Positions 35,699-44,833 are shown, numbered from the stretch's first letter. The stretch is 64,000 bases of DNA from Actinoplanes derwentensis (GCF_900104725.1 NZ_LT629758.1:9200001-9264000), one strand, 5' to 3'. Notes: generated by a model not told the origin, from the sequence alone. Program-made: numbers and translations.

Positions 35699-36949
35699 TC
35701 AGTTCTCCCTCCAGGTAGCGACCCACCAGCGGGTCAGCCAACCCGCCAGCACACCGGCGATCAGGCCGGCGATCGCGAGCACGAACAGCAGCAGCCAGCC
35801 GCGTCCCAGACCGGGAGCATCCGGTGCCTGCGAAGCCGGAACCAGGTCGATACTCAGCTCGACCGGCATACCGGGTGCACCGGCCGCCGTCGTCGAAGCG
35901 AACGAATTACTCACCACCAGGCAGATGTCCGAAGTCGCGGCCAAAGCCGGCTCCTCATCGCCGGACCAGCGCAGACCCGCCGAGATCACATCGGCGCGGC
36001 CACTACCCGCGTCCAGACCACGAACCAGTTCCCGGCCGTCCACCGTGGCCGCCTTCACCAGCACGCCATAGTCCCGGTTCAACGGCCGGTCCAAGGCGAT
36101 ACTGACACTCGCGCGCAGTTCGCGGCCGGCGTCCACCGACACCCGGTAGAAGCGGTGCTCGCCGATCAGCTCACGGTCGGTGTAGACACCGGCAGCCAGC
36201 AGCGGGGCAGTGGCACAGTCCTTCGCACCCTGCACCACGGCCGGGGTGACCGGCGGCGGCAGCGCGGCCCGGTCGACGAGCTGCTTGATCCGGTCGGTCA
36301 GCTCCTCCTCGCTGTTCGCCGCGGCATAGGTGCCACCGGTCGCCTGCGAGATGCAGACCAACTGCTTACGGGTCTTCTCGTCCGGTGCCAGACCGAGCGT
36401 GTCGACAACCAGATCGGTGCCCTGGGCGGCCAGTTCCCGGGCCACGTCACAAGGATCCGGCGGGGTGCAAGTGTCCTCACCATCGGTGATCAGGACGATC
36501 CGGCGGGCCGAACCGGCGCCTTCCAAGTCCTTGGCCGCCGACCGTAGCGCCAAACCGATCGGAGTGAACCCGGTCGGCTTCAACGTGGCGATGGCGTTCT
36601 TGGCCGCCACCCGGTTGACCGGGCCGACCGCGACGATCTGCTGAGTGTCCCGGCAGCCGAGCCGCTTGCTGTCACCGCCATACGTCGCGCCGAGCACCCG
36701 GATACCGAGCTGCGTAGTCTCCGGCAGCGCGTCGACGACCTCGTTGAAAGCTCGTTTGGCGACCGTCATCCGGGTCTGCCCGTCGATGTCGGCGGCCTTC
36801 ATCGAGCCGCTCACATCAAGGACCAGTTCCACCACCGGTGGTTCGGTTTCCGGTGTGGGCTCTTCTGCGTACGCGGGGGTGGCGCCGAGAAAGGCGGAAG
36901 CCGCGATCAATCCCGTCGCTGTCACTATGGACAGTGTTCTGTGGATCAC
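35699..36949 (-). CDS. Secreted VWA-domain protein with C-terminal membrane anchor
   Basis: A 416-residue protein. The signal peptide ends at TPAYAEEP. The VWA domain follows with the MIDAS motif DVSGSMKAAD, TGFTPIGLAL and RRIVLITDGEDTC. A second beta-rich region (ELIGEHRFYRVSVDAGRELR and onward) leads to a C-terminal helix (WLLLFVLAIAGLIAGVLAGW). Unlike the Bat-type VWA genes at 28-30 kb, it lacks an N-terminal membrane pair and a MoxR neighbour. It probably displays a metal-dependent adhesion domain on the surface. It is the first gene of a two-gene operon. Confidence 0.88.
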   Translation of the reverse strand: MIHRTLSIVTATGLIAASAFLGATPAYAEEPTPETEPPVVELVLDVSGSMKAADIDGQTRMTVAKRAFNEVVDALPETTQLGIRVLGATYGGDSKRLGCRDTQQIVAVGPVNRVAAKNAIATLKPTGFTPIGLALRSAAKDLEGAGSARRIVLITDGEDTCTPPDPCDVARELAAQGTDLVVDTLGLAPDEKTRKQLVCISQATGGTYAAANSEEELTDRIKQLVDRAALPPPVTPAVVQGAKDCATAPLLAAGVYTDRELIGEHRFYRVSVDAGRELRASVSIALDRPLNRDYGVLVKAATVDGRELVRGLDAGSGRADVISAGLRWSGDEEPALAATSDICLVVSNSFASTTAAGAPGMPVELSIDLVPASQAPDAPGLGRGWLLLFVLAIAGLIAGVLAGWLTRWWVATWREN

Positions 36950-37457
36950 GCGGCAAGATCATAAGCAATCGATCCGGTACGGGGTAAACGGCACCCCCCA
37001 ACCACATCCCCCTGTCTCGTGATAGCCCACACAGCCACCCCGCCAGAACCTCCCGCCCCGCCAGCCGGCCCCGCCGTCCCCGCCGGCCCCTGTCAGCCGG
37101 CCCGCCAGCGCTGGCAGTCACGGCCAGTGCCAGGACCAGTGCTGGTGGCCAGGTTCGGGGCCGAATCCTTCGGCTAGCCGTAGCTCAGCAAGGTCATTGG
37201 GGGTCGATAACCTCGCTCAGCTACGGCTCGAGTCACCCAGCCGTACACCAGACATGGAATGACCCCGTAATGACCTGTCTGAGCTACGGCTAGCCATGAC
37301 TCGGGGGGTTTAACGTTGCTGAGGTACGGCTAGCCGCCACGGACGGGGTTGTTTTGGCTGGTGGGGGTGGGTTCCTCGGTGTCGTGGGTCTTGTGTGGAT
37401 GGGGAGGAAGGGCTGTGGGTGGGGCTCTGGGGGGCTTACGAGCGCGGCGGTGTGGGA
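36950..37457. other. Intergenic region with REP-like repeats
   Basis: This 508-base stretch has no gene. Part (about 37040-37110) is C/G-rich low-complexity sequence of CCCGCC/GCCGGCC units. The central part is the inverted repeat cluster at 37172-37335. It must also contain the promoter of the VWA gene on its left side. Confidence 0.6.
37172..37335. repeat. Cluster of inverted REP-like repeats
   Basis: One 20-bp unit GGCTAGCCGTAGCTCAGCAA (37172-37191) is repeated in the opposite orientation at 37316-37335 with a single mismatch. Two shorter inverted copies lie between (37214-37228 and 37278-37295). The intervening DNA also has paired pieces (TCATTGGGGGTC and AATGACCCCG). The block can fold into nested hairpins. 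It could be a REP/BIME-like element or a small miniature transposon. Confidence 0.7.
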
Positions 37458-38624
37458 CTAGCGGTATGCGGCGTGGCCCGTCAACGTCTGGCCGATCACC
37501 AGCGTGTGGATCTCGGAGGTGCCCTCGTAAGTCAGGACGGATTCCAGGTTGTTGGCGTGACGTAGCGGTGAGTAGTCAAGCGTGATGCCGCTGCCGCCGA
37601 GGATGGTGCGGCATTCGCGGGCGATGGCCAGTGCCCGGCGCACGTTGTTGAGTTTGCCGACGCTGATCTGGTGCGGTTTGAGCGTGCCGGCGTCCTTCAG
37701 GCGGCCCAGGTGCAGGGCGAGCAGTGCGGCGGTGTTCAGGTCGACCGCCATGTCGGCGAGTTTCTGCTGGGTGAGCTGGAACGCGGCGATCGGTTTGCCG
37801 AACTGGATCCGGGAGTTCGCGTAGCCGATCACGGTGCGCAGACTGTCCAGGGCCGCCCCGGTGGAGCCGAAGACGATGCCGAACCGAGCTTCGCCCAGGC
37901 AGCTCAGGGGCGCACCCAGGCCCTTGGCGAGAGGCAACTGGGCTGAGGCGGGCAGGCGCACGTCGTCGAGGGACAACTCGCCGGTGATCGAGGCGCGTAG
38001 TGAGAGTTTGCGTTTGATGGTGCGGCTGGTGAATCCGGGGGTGTCCCGGGGGACCAGGAAGCCGCGTACGCCGTCCTCGGTCTGTGCCCACACGGTGGCC
38101 ACGTCGGCGATGCTGCCGTTCGTGATCCACATCTTGGAGCCGTTGAGGATCCAGTCGTCGCCGTCGCGGGCGGCCCGGGTGCGCATGTTGGCGGGGTCGC
38201 TGCCGAAGTCGGGTTCGGTGAGGCCGAAGCATCCGATCGCCTCACCCGCGGCCATCCGCGGCAGCCATTCGGTCTTCTGGTCCTCGGAGCCGTACTTCCA
38301 GATCGAGAACATCGCCAGCGAACCCTGCACCGACACGAAACTGCGCAGCCCCGAGTCGCCGGATTCCAGTTCCAGGCAGGCCAGCCCGTACGCCACCGCG
38401 CTCGTCCCGGCACACCCGTAACCGTCCAGGTGCATGCCGAGCACACCCAGTTTGCCCAGTTCGGGGGCCAGCTCCCGGGGGAAGGTGCCGTCTTCGAACC
38501 AGTCCGCTACGTACGGCCGCACGTGTTCGGTCACGAACCGGGCCACCGTTTCGCGGATCTGCCGCTCCTCGTCGCTGAGCAGGCCGTCGAAGTCGAGTAG
38601 TTCGAGCGGATCGGTGAGCGCCAT
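37458..38624 (-). CDS. gcdH: Glutaryl-CoA dehydrogenase (acyl-CoA dehydrogenase family)
   Basis: A 388-residue flavoprotein. FAD and acyl-CoA motifs are CFGLTEPDFGSDPANMRTRA and WITNGSIADVATVWA, and the catalytic Glu is in TYEGTSEIHTLVIGQ. The glutaryl-specific SVQGSLAM region follows LRSFVS, with Arg at the position that binds the distal carboxylate. The enzyme oxidises and decarboxylates glutaryl-CoA to crotonyl-CoA in lysine/tryptophan breakdown. Length is typical. It is divergent from the prenyl synthase and stands alone, so it has its own promoter. Confidence 0.93.
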   Translation of the reverse strand: MALTDPLELLDFDGLLSDEERQIRETVARFVTEHVRPYVADWFEDGTFPRELAPELGKLGVLGMHLDGYGCAGTSAVAYGLACLELESGDSGLRSFVSVQGSLAMFSIWKYGSEDQKTEWLPRMAAGEAIGCFGLTEPDFGSDPANMRTRAARDGDDWILNGSKMWITNGSIADVATVWAQTEDGVRGFLVPRDTPGFTSRTIKRKLSLRASITGELSLDDVRLPASAQLPLAKGLGAPLSCLGEARFGIVFGSTGAALDSLRTVIGYANSRIQFGKPIAAFQLTQQKLADMAVDLNTAALLALHLGRLKDAGTLKPHQISVGKLNNVRRALAIARECRTILGGSGITLDYSPLRHANNLESVLTYEGTSEIHTLVIGQTLTGHAAYR

Positions 38625-38683
38625 CCGTCGATGATGCCACCGCGGGCCTCGTCAGCGGTCTCTCAGCCGGGTGTTCTAGCCTC

Positions 38684-39688
38684 ATGATCATGACGGCCCC
38701 CACGCTCACCGACTTCATCGATCCGGCTGTCCGTGACTCCGTGACGGGGTTCCTGGCGACCGTGGAGACCGAGCTGCGCGTCGCCGTGGCCAGCCCGGAC
38801 CCGCTGGTCGACGAGGTCGCGGCGTATCTGGTGCAGGCCGGTGGCAAACGGTTCCGCCCGCTCACCGTGGCGCTCTGCGCGCAGCTGGGCGACCCGGACC
38901 GGCCGGAGTTGCTGCCGTCGGCGGTGCTGATGGAGCTGACGCACCTGGCCACGCTCTACCACGACGACGTGATGGACGAGGCGTCGCTGCGGCGCGGTGC
39001 GGCCAGCGCCAACTCCCGGTGGAGCAACAAACTCGCGGTGTACGTGGGGGACTTCCTGCTGGCCCGCGCGGCCCAGATGGCCGCCGGATTGGGTGAGGAG
39101 GCGGTCCGTCTGCAGGCCCGCACCCTCTCCCAGTTGGTTCGTGGCCAGCTCGCGGAGACCGTCGGCCCGCGGGGCGCCGATCCGATCCGGTTCCATCTGC
39201 AGGCCGTCGAGGACAAGACCGCCTCGCTGATCGCCACGTCGGCCCGGTTCGGTGGCCTGTTCTCCGGCCTGCCCGCACCGCACGTGGAGACGCTCGCCGA
39301 GTTCGGCACCGCGATCGGCATCGCCTTCCAGCTCTCCGACGATCTGCTCGACATCGCGTCGGAGTCGGAGCAGTCCGGCAAGACTCCGGGCACCGATCTG
39401 CGCGAGGGTGTGCCCACGCTGCCGATGTTGTATGCGCTGGCCGCCGACGACACCGGGGCTGACGTACGACGGCTGAAGGAATTGTTGTCGTCCGGTCCGA
39501 TCGTCGACGACGCGCTGCATGCCGAGGCGCTCGGGCTGCTGCGCGGGTCGGCTGCTCTGAAGCAGGCGCGGGAGACCGTGCACGGTTATGCCGGAGCGGC
39601 CCGCCGCAGTGCCGGCACCCTGCCGGACGGTGCGGCCCGCCGCACTCTGGAGTCGCTCTGTCACTACATCGCGGATCGCACCGGCTGA
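38684..39688 (+). CDS. Polyprenyl diphosphate synthase (long-chain trans type)
   Basis: A 334-residue protein with the first Asp-rich motif in LYHDDVMDEASLRRGAASAN, the second in FQLSDDLLDIASE, and QAGGKRFRPLTVALC for IPP binding. Small residues (Ala/Leu-Tyr) just before the first Asp motif suggest a long-chain product such as hepta- to nonaprenyl diphosphate, likely the menaquinone side chain (inference). GKTPGTDLREGVPTLPMLYA is also conserved. Start ATG 38684 or 38690. Menaquinone genes are not adjacent in this window. Confidence 0.93.
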   Translation: MIMTAPTLTDFIDPAVRDSVTGFLATVETELRVAVASPDPLVDEVAAYLVQAGGKRFRPLTVALCAQLGDPDRPELLPSAVLMELTHLATLYHDDVMDEASLRRGAASANSRWSNKLAVYVGDFLLARAAQMAAGLGEEAVRLQARTLSQLVRGQLAETVGPRGADPIRFHLQAVEDKTASLIATSARFGGLFSGLPAPHVETLAEFGTAIGIAFQLSDDLLDIASESEQSGKTPGTDLREGVPTLPMLYALAADDTGADVRRLKELLSSGPIVDDALHAEALGLLRGSAALKQARETVHGYAGAARRSAGTLPDGAARRTLESLCHYIADRTG

Positions 39689-39761
39689 TTTACCTTCACT
39701 TCCCGCGTTTTCCGCCGATGGTGCCAGTGCGATTTTTGTACGGCGGACAGCGGGGAGTGAG

Positions 39762-41444
39762 ATGCGCGAGAAGGACGAAGGCTTCTCCATCGTCGAACTC
39801 ATCATGGCGATGGCGGTGCTCAGTATCGCCATGGCCGGCTTCGGTGCGTTCTTCATCAACGGCACCAAGACCGTCGATCAGCAGCGTGACCAGCGGCAGG
39901 CGGCGCAGCTGGCGTCGACCGCCATCGAGCAGGTCCGGGCACTGCAGGCGACGGCTCTGATGAAGGACCGGGGCAAGACCGCCGTCCAGGAGCAGTGGGA
40001 TGAAGCGCTGACGAAAAGCCTGTTCAAGGACCGGCTGAAACCGTATCTGGACAGCATGGCGATCGGGTACGACGAGAACGCCACCGGCGGTGCCGACGCG
40101 CCCATCTCCACCAGCACGATGACCCAGACGATCAACGGCACCGATTTCAAGCAGACCATCTTCGTGGGCACCTGCGAGGTGTACTACGCCTGGACCGAAC
40201 AATGCGTCGACCCGGCCACCGCGACCCGGGTCCCGGCCGACGAGACCCAGAAGCTCAAGTACTACCGGGTGGTCGTGTTGGAGTCCTGGTCCCAGCAGGG
40301 CTGTGCCGGCGACCAGTGCGGTTACCTGGCCTCCACGCTGGTCTCCCGGGTCGCCGAGCCCCAATTCGACATCAAGCGGCCGTCGCCGGTGGTCCGCAGT
40401 CTCGCGCTGAACCCACTCCCGGTCTTCTACGTCGGGCTGAACACGGTCACCTACCAGTACAAGGCGACCGGTGGCACGCTGCCCAACGTCTGGACCTTCA
40501 CCGGGCTGCCGACCGGCTTGACCGGTAACGCGGGCGGTCTGATCAGTGGCACCCCGACGACGGCCGGCACGGTCAGCGGCGCCACCGCGAAGGTCACCGA
40601 CGACTCCGGTCGCTCGGACACCCTCAGCAACATCAGCTATACGGTGGTCGTCCCGCCGGTGGTGACCGCGCCGAGCGCCCCGAAGAATCACGTCGGCGAG
40701 GCCGTCTCGCTGCAGCCGACCGCGACCGGCGGAGACACCTCGGGCTCCCCGAAGTACACCTGGACCGCGACCGGGCTGCCCGCCGGTCTCGCCGTCGACG
40801 CGGCGACCGGGGCGATCACCGGCACCGCGAGCAGCACTTACACGGCCACGATCCGGGCCACCGACGTGAACGGCGTCTACGGCGAGGCCACCTACACCCA
40901 CACGGTGTATCCGGCGATCGTGCTGACGAAGCCCGCCGACCAGACCGTGGCCCTCGGCGCGTCGGTGATCGCCACGCCCACCGCCTCCGGCGGTTTCGGC
41001 ACGCTGACGTTCTCCGCCTCCGGCCTGCCTCTCGGCGTGTCGATCAACGCGTCCACCGGCGTGATCAGTGGAACCCCGACCCTGCCGGGCCGGTACGTGC
41101 CGACGATCAGCGTGACCGACAGCATCGGCCCGGCCGTCAGCGACCGGTTCATCCTGACGGTGACGACCACCGGGCTGACCCTCACGCTGCCGGGCGGTGA
41201 CCCGACGTCGCCGACCGGCCAGGTGGTGACGATCCCGGTCGGCACCAACGCCTCGCTGCTCGGCATCACGATCCCGCCGACCACCACGGTGACGGGTCTG
41301 CCCGCCGGAGTGACGTGGAACAGCGGCAAGGGCACCCTCAGCGGCACACCCACCACACCCGGCGTCTACGTGGTGACCGTGAAGAGCGTCAGTACGGTGC
41401 CGGTGTCCACCGCCATCTACAACTTCGTCTGGACGATCACATGA
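39762..41444 (+). CDS. Type IV pseudopilin with Ig-like (He-PIG) repeats
   Basis: ATG 39762 follows GGAG and gives 560 residues; the longer frame from 39588 overlaps the previous gene. The N-terminus is a class III-like prepilin: KDEG then FSIVELIMAMAVLSIAMAGF, with Glu at +5. After an about 180-residue pilin-like head with Cys pairs (VGTCEV, QQGCAGDQCGY), four or so putative Ig repeats follow (WTFTGLPTGLTGNAGGLISG, WTATGLPAGLAVDAATGAIT, FSASGLPLGVSINASTGVIS, VTGLPAGVTWNSGKGTLSGT). Such He-PIG repeats form extended adhesive stalks. It starts a three-gene operon. Confidence 0.9.
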   Translation: MREKDEGFSIVELIMAMAVLSIAMAGFGAFFINGTKTVDQQRDQRQAAQLASTAIEQVRALQATALMKDRGKTAVQEQWDEALTKSLFKDRLKPYLDSMAIGYDENATGGADAPISTSTMTQTINGTDFKQTIFVGTCEVYYAWTEQCVDPATATRVPADETQKLKYYRVVVLESWSQQGCAGDQCGYLASTLVSRVAEPQFDIKRPSPVVRSLALNPLPVFYVGLNTVTYQYKATGGTLPNVWTFTGLPTGLTGNAGGLISGTPTTAGTVSGATAKVTDDSGRSDTLSNISYTVVVPPVVTAPSAPKNHVGEAVSLQPTATGGDTSGSPKYTWTATGLPAGLAVDAATGAITGTASSTYTATIRATDVNGVYGEATYTHTVYPAIVLTKPADQTVALGASVIATPTASGGFGTLTFSASGLPLGVSINASTGVISGTPTLPGRYVPTISVTDSIGPAVSDRFILTVTTTGLTLTLPGGDPTSPTGQVVTIPVGTNASLLGITIPPTTTVTGLPAGVTWNSGKGTLSGTPTTPGVYVVTVKSVSTVPVSTAIYNFVWTIT

Positions 41445-42088
41445 AGCGGCTGATCCGGCGGCTCTCCGACGATCGCGGGTTCTCCCTGGTCGAGGTGATG
41501 ATGGCGGCGACCATCATGACGTTCGTCCTGGCCATCGCGCTGACCGGGGTGGTGCAGTTCTACGCCAGCACCAACCAGACCCAGCAGACCTCGGACGCCC
41601 GGGACCAGTTGGACATCAGCTTCCGGCGGCTGGACCGGGAACTGCGCTACGCCACCTGGGTCGCCACCCCGGGCAAGGTCGGCACCCGCTGGTACACCGA
41701 GTACGCGCTGCCGGACGACGCCACCGGAAACAGCCCGTGCCGGCAGATCATCCTCAACAACGGCCAGCTGATCCTGGCCGCCTGGGACCTGCCCGCCAAG
41801 ACGCCGGCGACGCAGACGGTCCTGGCCACCTACGTGACCGCGGACACCAGTGCCGGGCCGGTGGCGGTGTACTCACCGGGCGACTCGCCGTACGCCAGCG
41901 CGAGTGTCGGCGCCGCCGGTGTCGGCTCCGGCTTCCAGCCGCAGTTCAAGCAGGTCCGGCTGCGGTTCACGGTGACCGTCGGCAAGGTCGCGCTCCCCTT
42001 CGACAGCACCTTCACCGCCCAGAACATCGACCGCAACGCCAGCCAGAAGACCGCCAATGACTGCAGCCAGGGGAGGCCCACCACATGA
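41441..42088 (+). CDS. Type IV pseudopilin (PilW/GspJ-like)
   Basis: A 215-residue protein starting in an ATGA overlap. The prepilin signature is RGFSLVEVMMAATIMTFVLA with cleavage after Gly and Glu at +5. The remaining chain is like minor pilins (QLDISFRRLDRELRYATWVA, with FTAQNIDRNAS near the end). It is likely to prime or cap the fibre. It overlaps the next gene by 4 bases. No prepilin peptidase or assembly ATPase is in the window. Confidence 0.9.
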   Translation: MKRLIRRLSDDRGFSLVEVMMAATIMTFVLAIALTGVVQFYASTNQTQQTSDARDQLDISFRRLDRELRYATWVATPGKVGTRWYTEYALPDDATGNSPCRQIILNNGQLILAAWDLPAKTPATQTVLATYVTADTSAGPVAVYSPGDSPYASASVGAAGVGSGFQPQFKQVRLRFTVTVGKVALPFDSTFTAQNIDRNASQKTANDCSQGRPTT

Positions 42089-43584
42089 GCCCACATCGCC
42101 TCTTCCGGGACGAACGCGGATCGCTGCCGATGGCGATGCTGGTCGTGACCATCGGCCTGTCCCTGTCCGCCATGCTGTTGCCGGTGATCCTGCGGCAGGT
42201 CACCAGCACCCGCACCGTGAACGACCGCAACAGCGCCCTCAACGGCGCGCAGATCGGGCTCGACGTGGTGATGGCCCGGGTCCGGGCGGCCTCCACCCTC
42301 AACGACAAGGACAAGTTGATGGGCCAGCTGGAGGACATGCCCGGCTGCGACATCACCGGTGACGGCGGGGTCGACGGCACCGGCGAGTCGCTGCGGTACA
42401 TCGTCACCATCGTCTACAAGGACCAGGACGGCAAGGCTCTGGCCTGCCCGCTCACCAAGGTGCCGACCACCGCGACGGTCACCTCGCAGGGTCTGCGCAG
42501 CAGCGCCTCCACCGGTGACACGTCCGGCTCGCGCACCCTCAACGCCACCTACAACTTCTTCACCAGCAACACCAACATCCCGGGCGGTACGATCCAGATC
42601 GCCGCGTCCACCGTCGGCAGCCTCTGCTTCGACGCCGGCTCGAAGACGCCCGCGGTCGGCACCGCGCTCGTCGTGAAGACCTGCAACGGCGGCAGTAATC
42701 AGCAGTTCGGCTACACCGAGGACCTGTATCTCAAGCTGGTCAACTCGGAGACGACGGCCGCGACCGACGGCCTCTGCCTGCACTCCGGGGCGACCCACTC
42801 CAACAACAACCCGGTCACCCTGCAGAAGTGCCCGACGGACTCCCGTAACACGCTGTACCAGTGGAGCCTCGACGGCGCCAGCCTGTTCCACTCGACCAGC
42901 TCGAAATCGGCGATCGAGAGCACCTGCATCAACATGAAGACCGCCAACACCATCGGCAGCGCGGTCATCCTCAACTCGTGCTCGGTGAACACCTCGGTCA
43001 CCGTGTGGCGGTCGTCCGCGGGTGTCGGCGCCGGCATGGCCGGTGACTCCACCAACCAGCTGGTCAACTACTCCCAGTTCAGCCGCTGCCTGGACGTGAC
43101 GAACCAGGACGCCGGGTACTCGTACATGATCGCGTGGTTCTGCAAGCAGAGTCCCAGCGGCGCGGTCGACTGGAACCAGATCTGGGTGCACCCGGTCCCG
43201 GTGGCGCCGGCCGTCAAGGAGACCGGTGCGATCACCGTGACCAGCAAGGACGGCAAGACCAAGTACTGCCTCAAGACGCCGAACAGCACAGCCACCAACG
43301 CGTACGTCACGACGATGACCTGCCCGGCCACCCCGTCCAACAACAAGGACCTGATGTGGACCGTCGTGCACAACACCGGTGACTACGCGACGAGTTACCG
43401 CATCGAGGACAAGAACGGCTACTGCCTCCAGCCGACCGACCTGAACTCCTCGCCGAAGGACACCCACTCGGACGGCACCAGCAAGGTCAAGGTCGGTAAG
43501 TGCAGCAGCTCGGAACTCCAGAAGTGGAACGCGCCGGCAAACCTCAGCCGGCTCACCCCGCTGACCGACGTCCGGGAGAACTAG
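42085..43584 (+). CDS. Pilin-like protein with ricin-type lectin repeats
   Basis: A 499-residue protein. The N-terminal RDERGSLPMAMLVVTIGLSL resembles PilX-type minor pilins, though Glu5 is absent. From about residue 165 onward, repeated Q-x-W/F-type beta-trefoil strands are visible (GGSNQQFGY, NTLYQWSLDG, WNQIWVHP, SSELQKWNAP) with many Cys pairs (SLCFDAG...VVKTCNG, LCLHSGA, CINMKTA, YCLQPTD). This indicates two consecutive ricin-B-like lectin regions. The protein should sit at a pilus or the cell surface and bind glycans (inference). Its stop shares CTAG 43581-43584 with the convergent gene. Confidence 0.85.
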   Translation: MSPHRLFRDERGSLPMAMLVVTIGLSLSAMLLPVILRQVTSTRTVNDRNSALNGAQIGLDVVMARVRAASTLNDKDKLMGQLEDMPGCDITGDGGVDGTGESLRYIVTIVYKDQDGKALACPLTKVPTTATVTSQGLRSSASTGDTSGSRTLNATYNFFTSNTNIPGGTIQIAASTVGSLCFDAGSKTPAVGTALVVKTCNGGSNQQFGYTEDLYLKLVNSETTAATDGLCLHSGATHSNNNPVTLQKCPTDSRNTLYQWSLDGASLFHSTSSKSAIESTCINMKTANTIGSAVILNSCSVNTSVTVWRSSAGVGAGMAGDSTNQLVNYSQFSRCLDVTNQDAGYSYMIAWFCKQSPSGAVDWNQIWVHPVPVAPAVKETGAITVTSKDGKTKYCLKTPNSTATNAYVTTMTCPATPSNNKDLMWTVVHNTGDYATSYRIEDKNGYCLQPTDLNSSPKDTHSDGTSKVKVGKCSSSELQKWNAPANLSRLTPLTDVREN

Positions 43585-44342
43585 AAGAAGTCGCCGGACA
43601 CCTTCAGCGAACCGGACTCGGCCACGTAGGTGTCGCCGCCCGCGTCCCGGCTGCCGGGCGGGTGCTTGTACCGCGCGGCGAACGTGTAGGTGCCCGGCGC
43701 CAGCGTGTCGGCCGGCGCCATCACGAACCGGTAGACGAAGGCGTCCGGATCCTCGGTGACCGTCGTGGTCACGCTGGCGCCGGGCGTGCTCTTCGCCCCG
43801 CTCCGGGCCACCAGGCCCTCGGTGCGGGCCACCCGGATCACCACGGTCAGCGAGGTCAGCGTCTCCGTCGTCTTCAGGGTGACGACGCTGGAGCCCTCGG
43901 ACACCACCGAGCCGTCCGCCCAGAGCGGCCCCTGCTCGACCGGGGGCGTCGTCTTCTCCTGCGCCGGAGAGGCCGACGGGGACGGCTTGAGGGAAAGGAG
44001 CGAGGGTGACGGCGACGGGGTGAACGGGGCGACACTAACCGGGGCGGTGTCCACCGGACTCGGCGCGGCAGTGACCGGCGCCGGCGTCGGAGCGGCTTCC
44101 GGGCGGCCGGACGAAGAGGTCAGCGCCCAGGTGCCCACTCCGCCGCCGCCGAAGAGCACGGCCACCGCGGCGGCCACCGCGGCCGTCCGCATCCGCGGGC
44201 CTCTCCGGGCCGGGAGTCGATGCCCGGAGTCGCGCATCGCGGACGCGGTGATCCGGTCGAACATGGCCGCCCGGTCCGGCTGATGAGCGGCGGCCTCGGC
44301 CCGCAGCGCGGCCCGGAGCCGGTCGTCGTCGGAGGGCTTCAC
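43581..44342 (-). CDS. Membrane-anchored partner of the sigma factor (putative anti-sigma)
   Basis: A 253-residue protein. The cytoplasmic N-terminus (MKPSDDDRLRAALRAEAAAH) precedes one membrane helix (AAVAAAVAVLFGGGGVGTWA, about residues 55-75) and a Pro/Ser-rich linker. An extracellular domain follows with TLKTTETLTSLTVVIRVART and YRFVMAPADTLAPGTYTFAA. It overlaps the sigma gene by 4 bases. This layout fits an anti-sigma or sensing partner, but the HxxxCxxC zinc motif of ZAS proteins is absent, so the role is inferred from coupling. Confidence 0.75.
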   Translation of the reverse strand: MKPSDDDRLRAALRAEAAAHQPDRAAMFDRITASAMRDSGHRLPARRGPRMRTAAVAAAVAVLFGGGGVGTWALTSSSGRPEAAPTPAPVTAAPSPVDTAPVSVAPFTPSPSPSLLSLKPSPSASPAQEKTTPPVEQGPLWADGSVVSEGSSVVTLKTTETLTSLTVVIRVARTEGLVARSGAKSTPGASVTTTVTEDPDAFVYRFVMAPADTLAPGTYTFAARYKHPPGSRDAGGDTYVAESGSLKVSGDFF

Positions 44343-44833
44343 CGCGCCGCCTCCCAGCCGTCGATGCCGACATGATCACCCAGCATCCCGGCGAGCTGCT
44401 TCGCACCCCGGGACGTGGCGCTCTTCACCGCGCCCACGGAGATCCCCAGGATCGCGGCGACCTCCCGTTCCGGCAGGTCGAACGCGTACCGCAGGACCAC
44501 GCAGGCACGTCTCCGATGCGGAAGTCTACGGAGCGCGCCACGCACGTCCAGGACCGCCGGCACATCGGTGTCGCGGCGCAGCGCCTCGAACGACAGCAGC
44601 CGCTCCCGGCCGCGCCGGCGCACCCAGTTGCGGGCCAGGTTCATCACGATGCCATGACCGTAGGCGGCCGGGTCGTCGGCCGCGGTCACCCGATCCCAGT
44701 GCCGCCACACCTCGGTCAGCGCGTCGGCGGCCAGATCGTCGGCCACCGACGACTCGCCGGTCATCAGGTACGCCAGACGGGACAGGGAGGCATGATGCCG
44801 CTCGAAGTACGCACGGAACGCCTCATCACGCAC
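44339..44833 (-). CDS. SigE-family (ECF) RNA polymerase sigma factor
   Basis: A 164-residue sigma-70 factor with only regions 2 and 4. Region 2 reads YLMTGESSVADDLAADALTE and VWRHWDRVTAADDPAAYGHG, and region 4 reads LRYAFDLPEREVAAILGISV then GAVKSATSRGAKQLAGMLGD. The order and DDLAxDAL motif match the actinobacterial SigE-family group. It directs transcription of a small regulon, usually under control of a membrane partner, here the coupled downstream gene. The regulon is unknown, but the adjacent convergent pilin operon is a candidate target. Confidence 0.94.
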   Translation of the reverse strand: MRDEAFRAYFERHHASLSRLAYLMTGESSVADDLAADALTEVWRHWDRVTAADDPAAYGHGIVMNLARNWVRRRGRERLLSFEALRRDTDVPAVLDVRGALRRLPHRRRACVVLRYAFDLPEREVAAILGISVGAVKSATSRGAKQLAGMLGDHVGIDGWEAAR

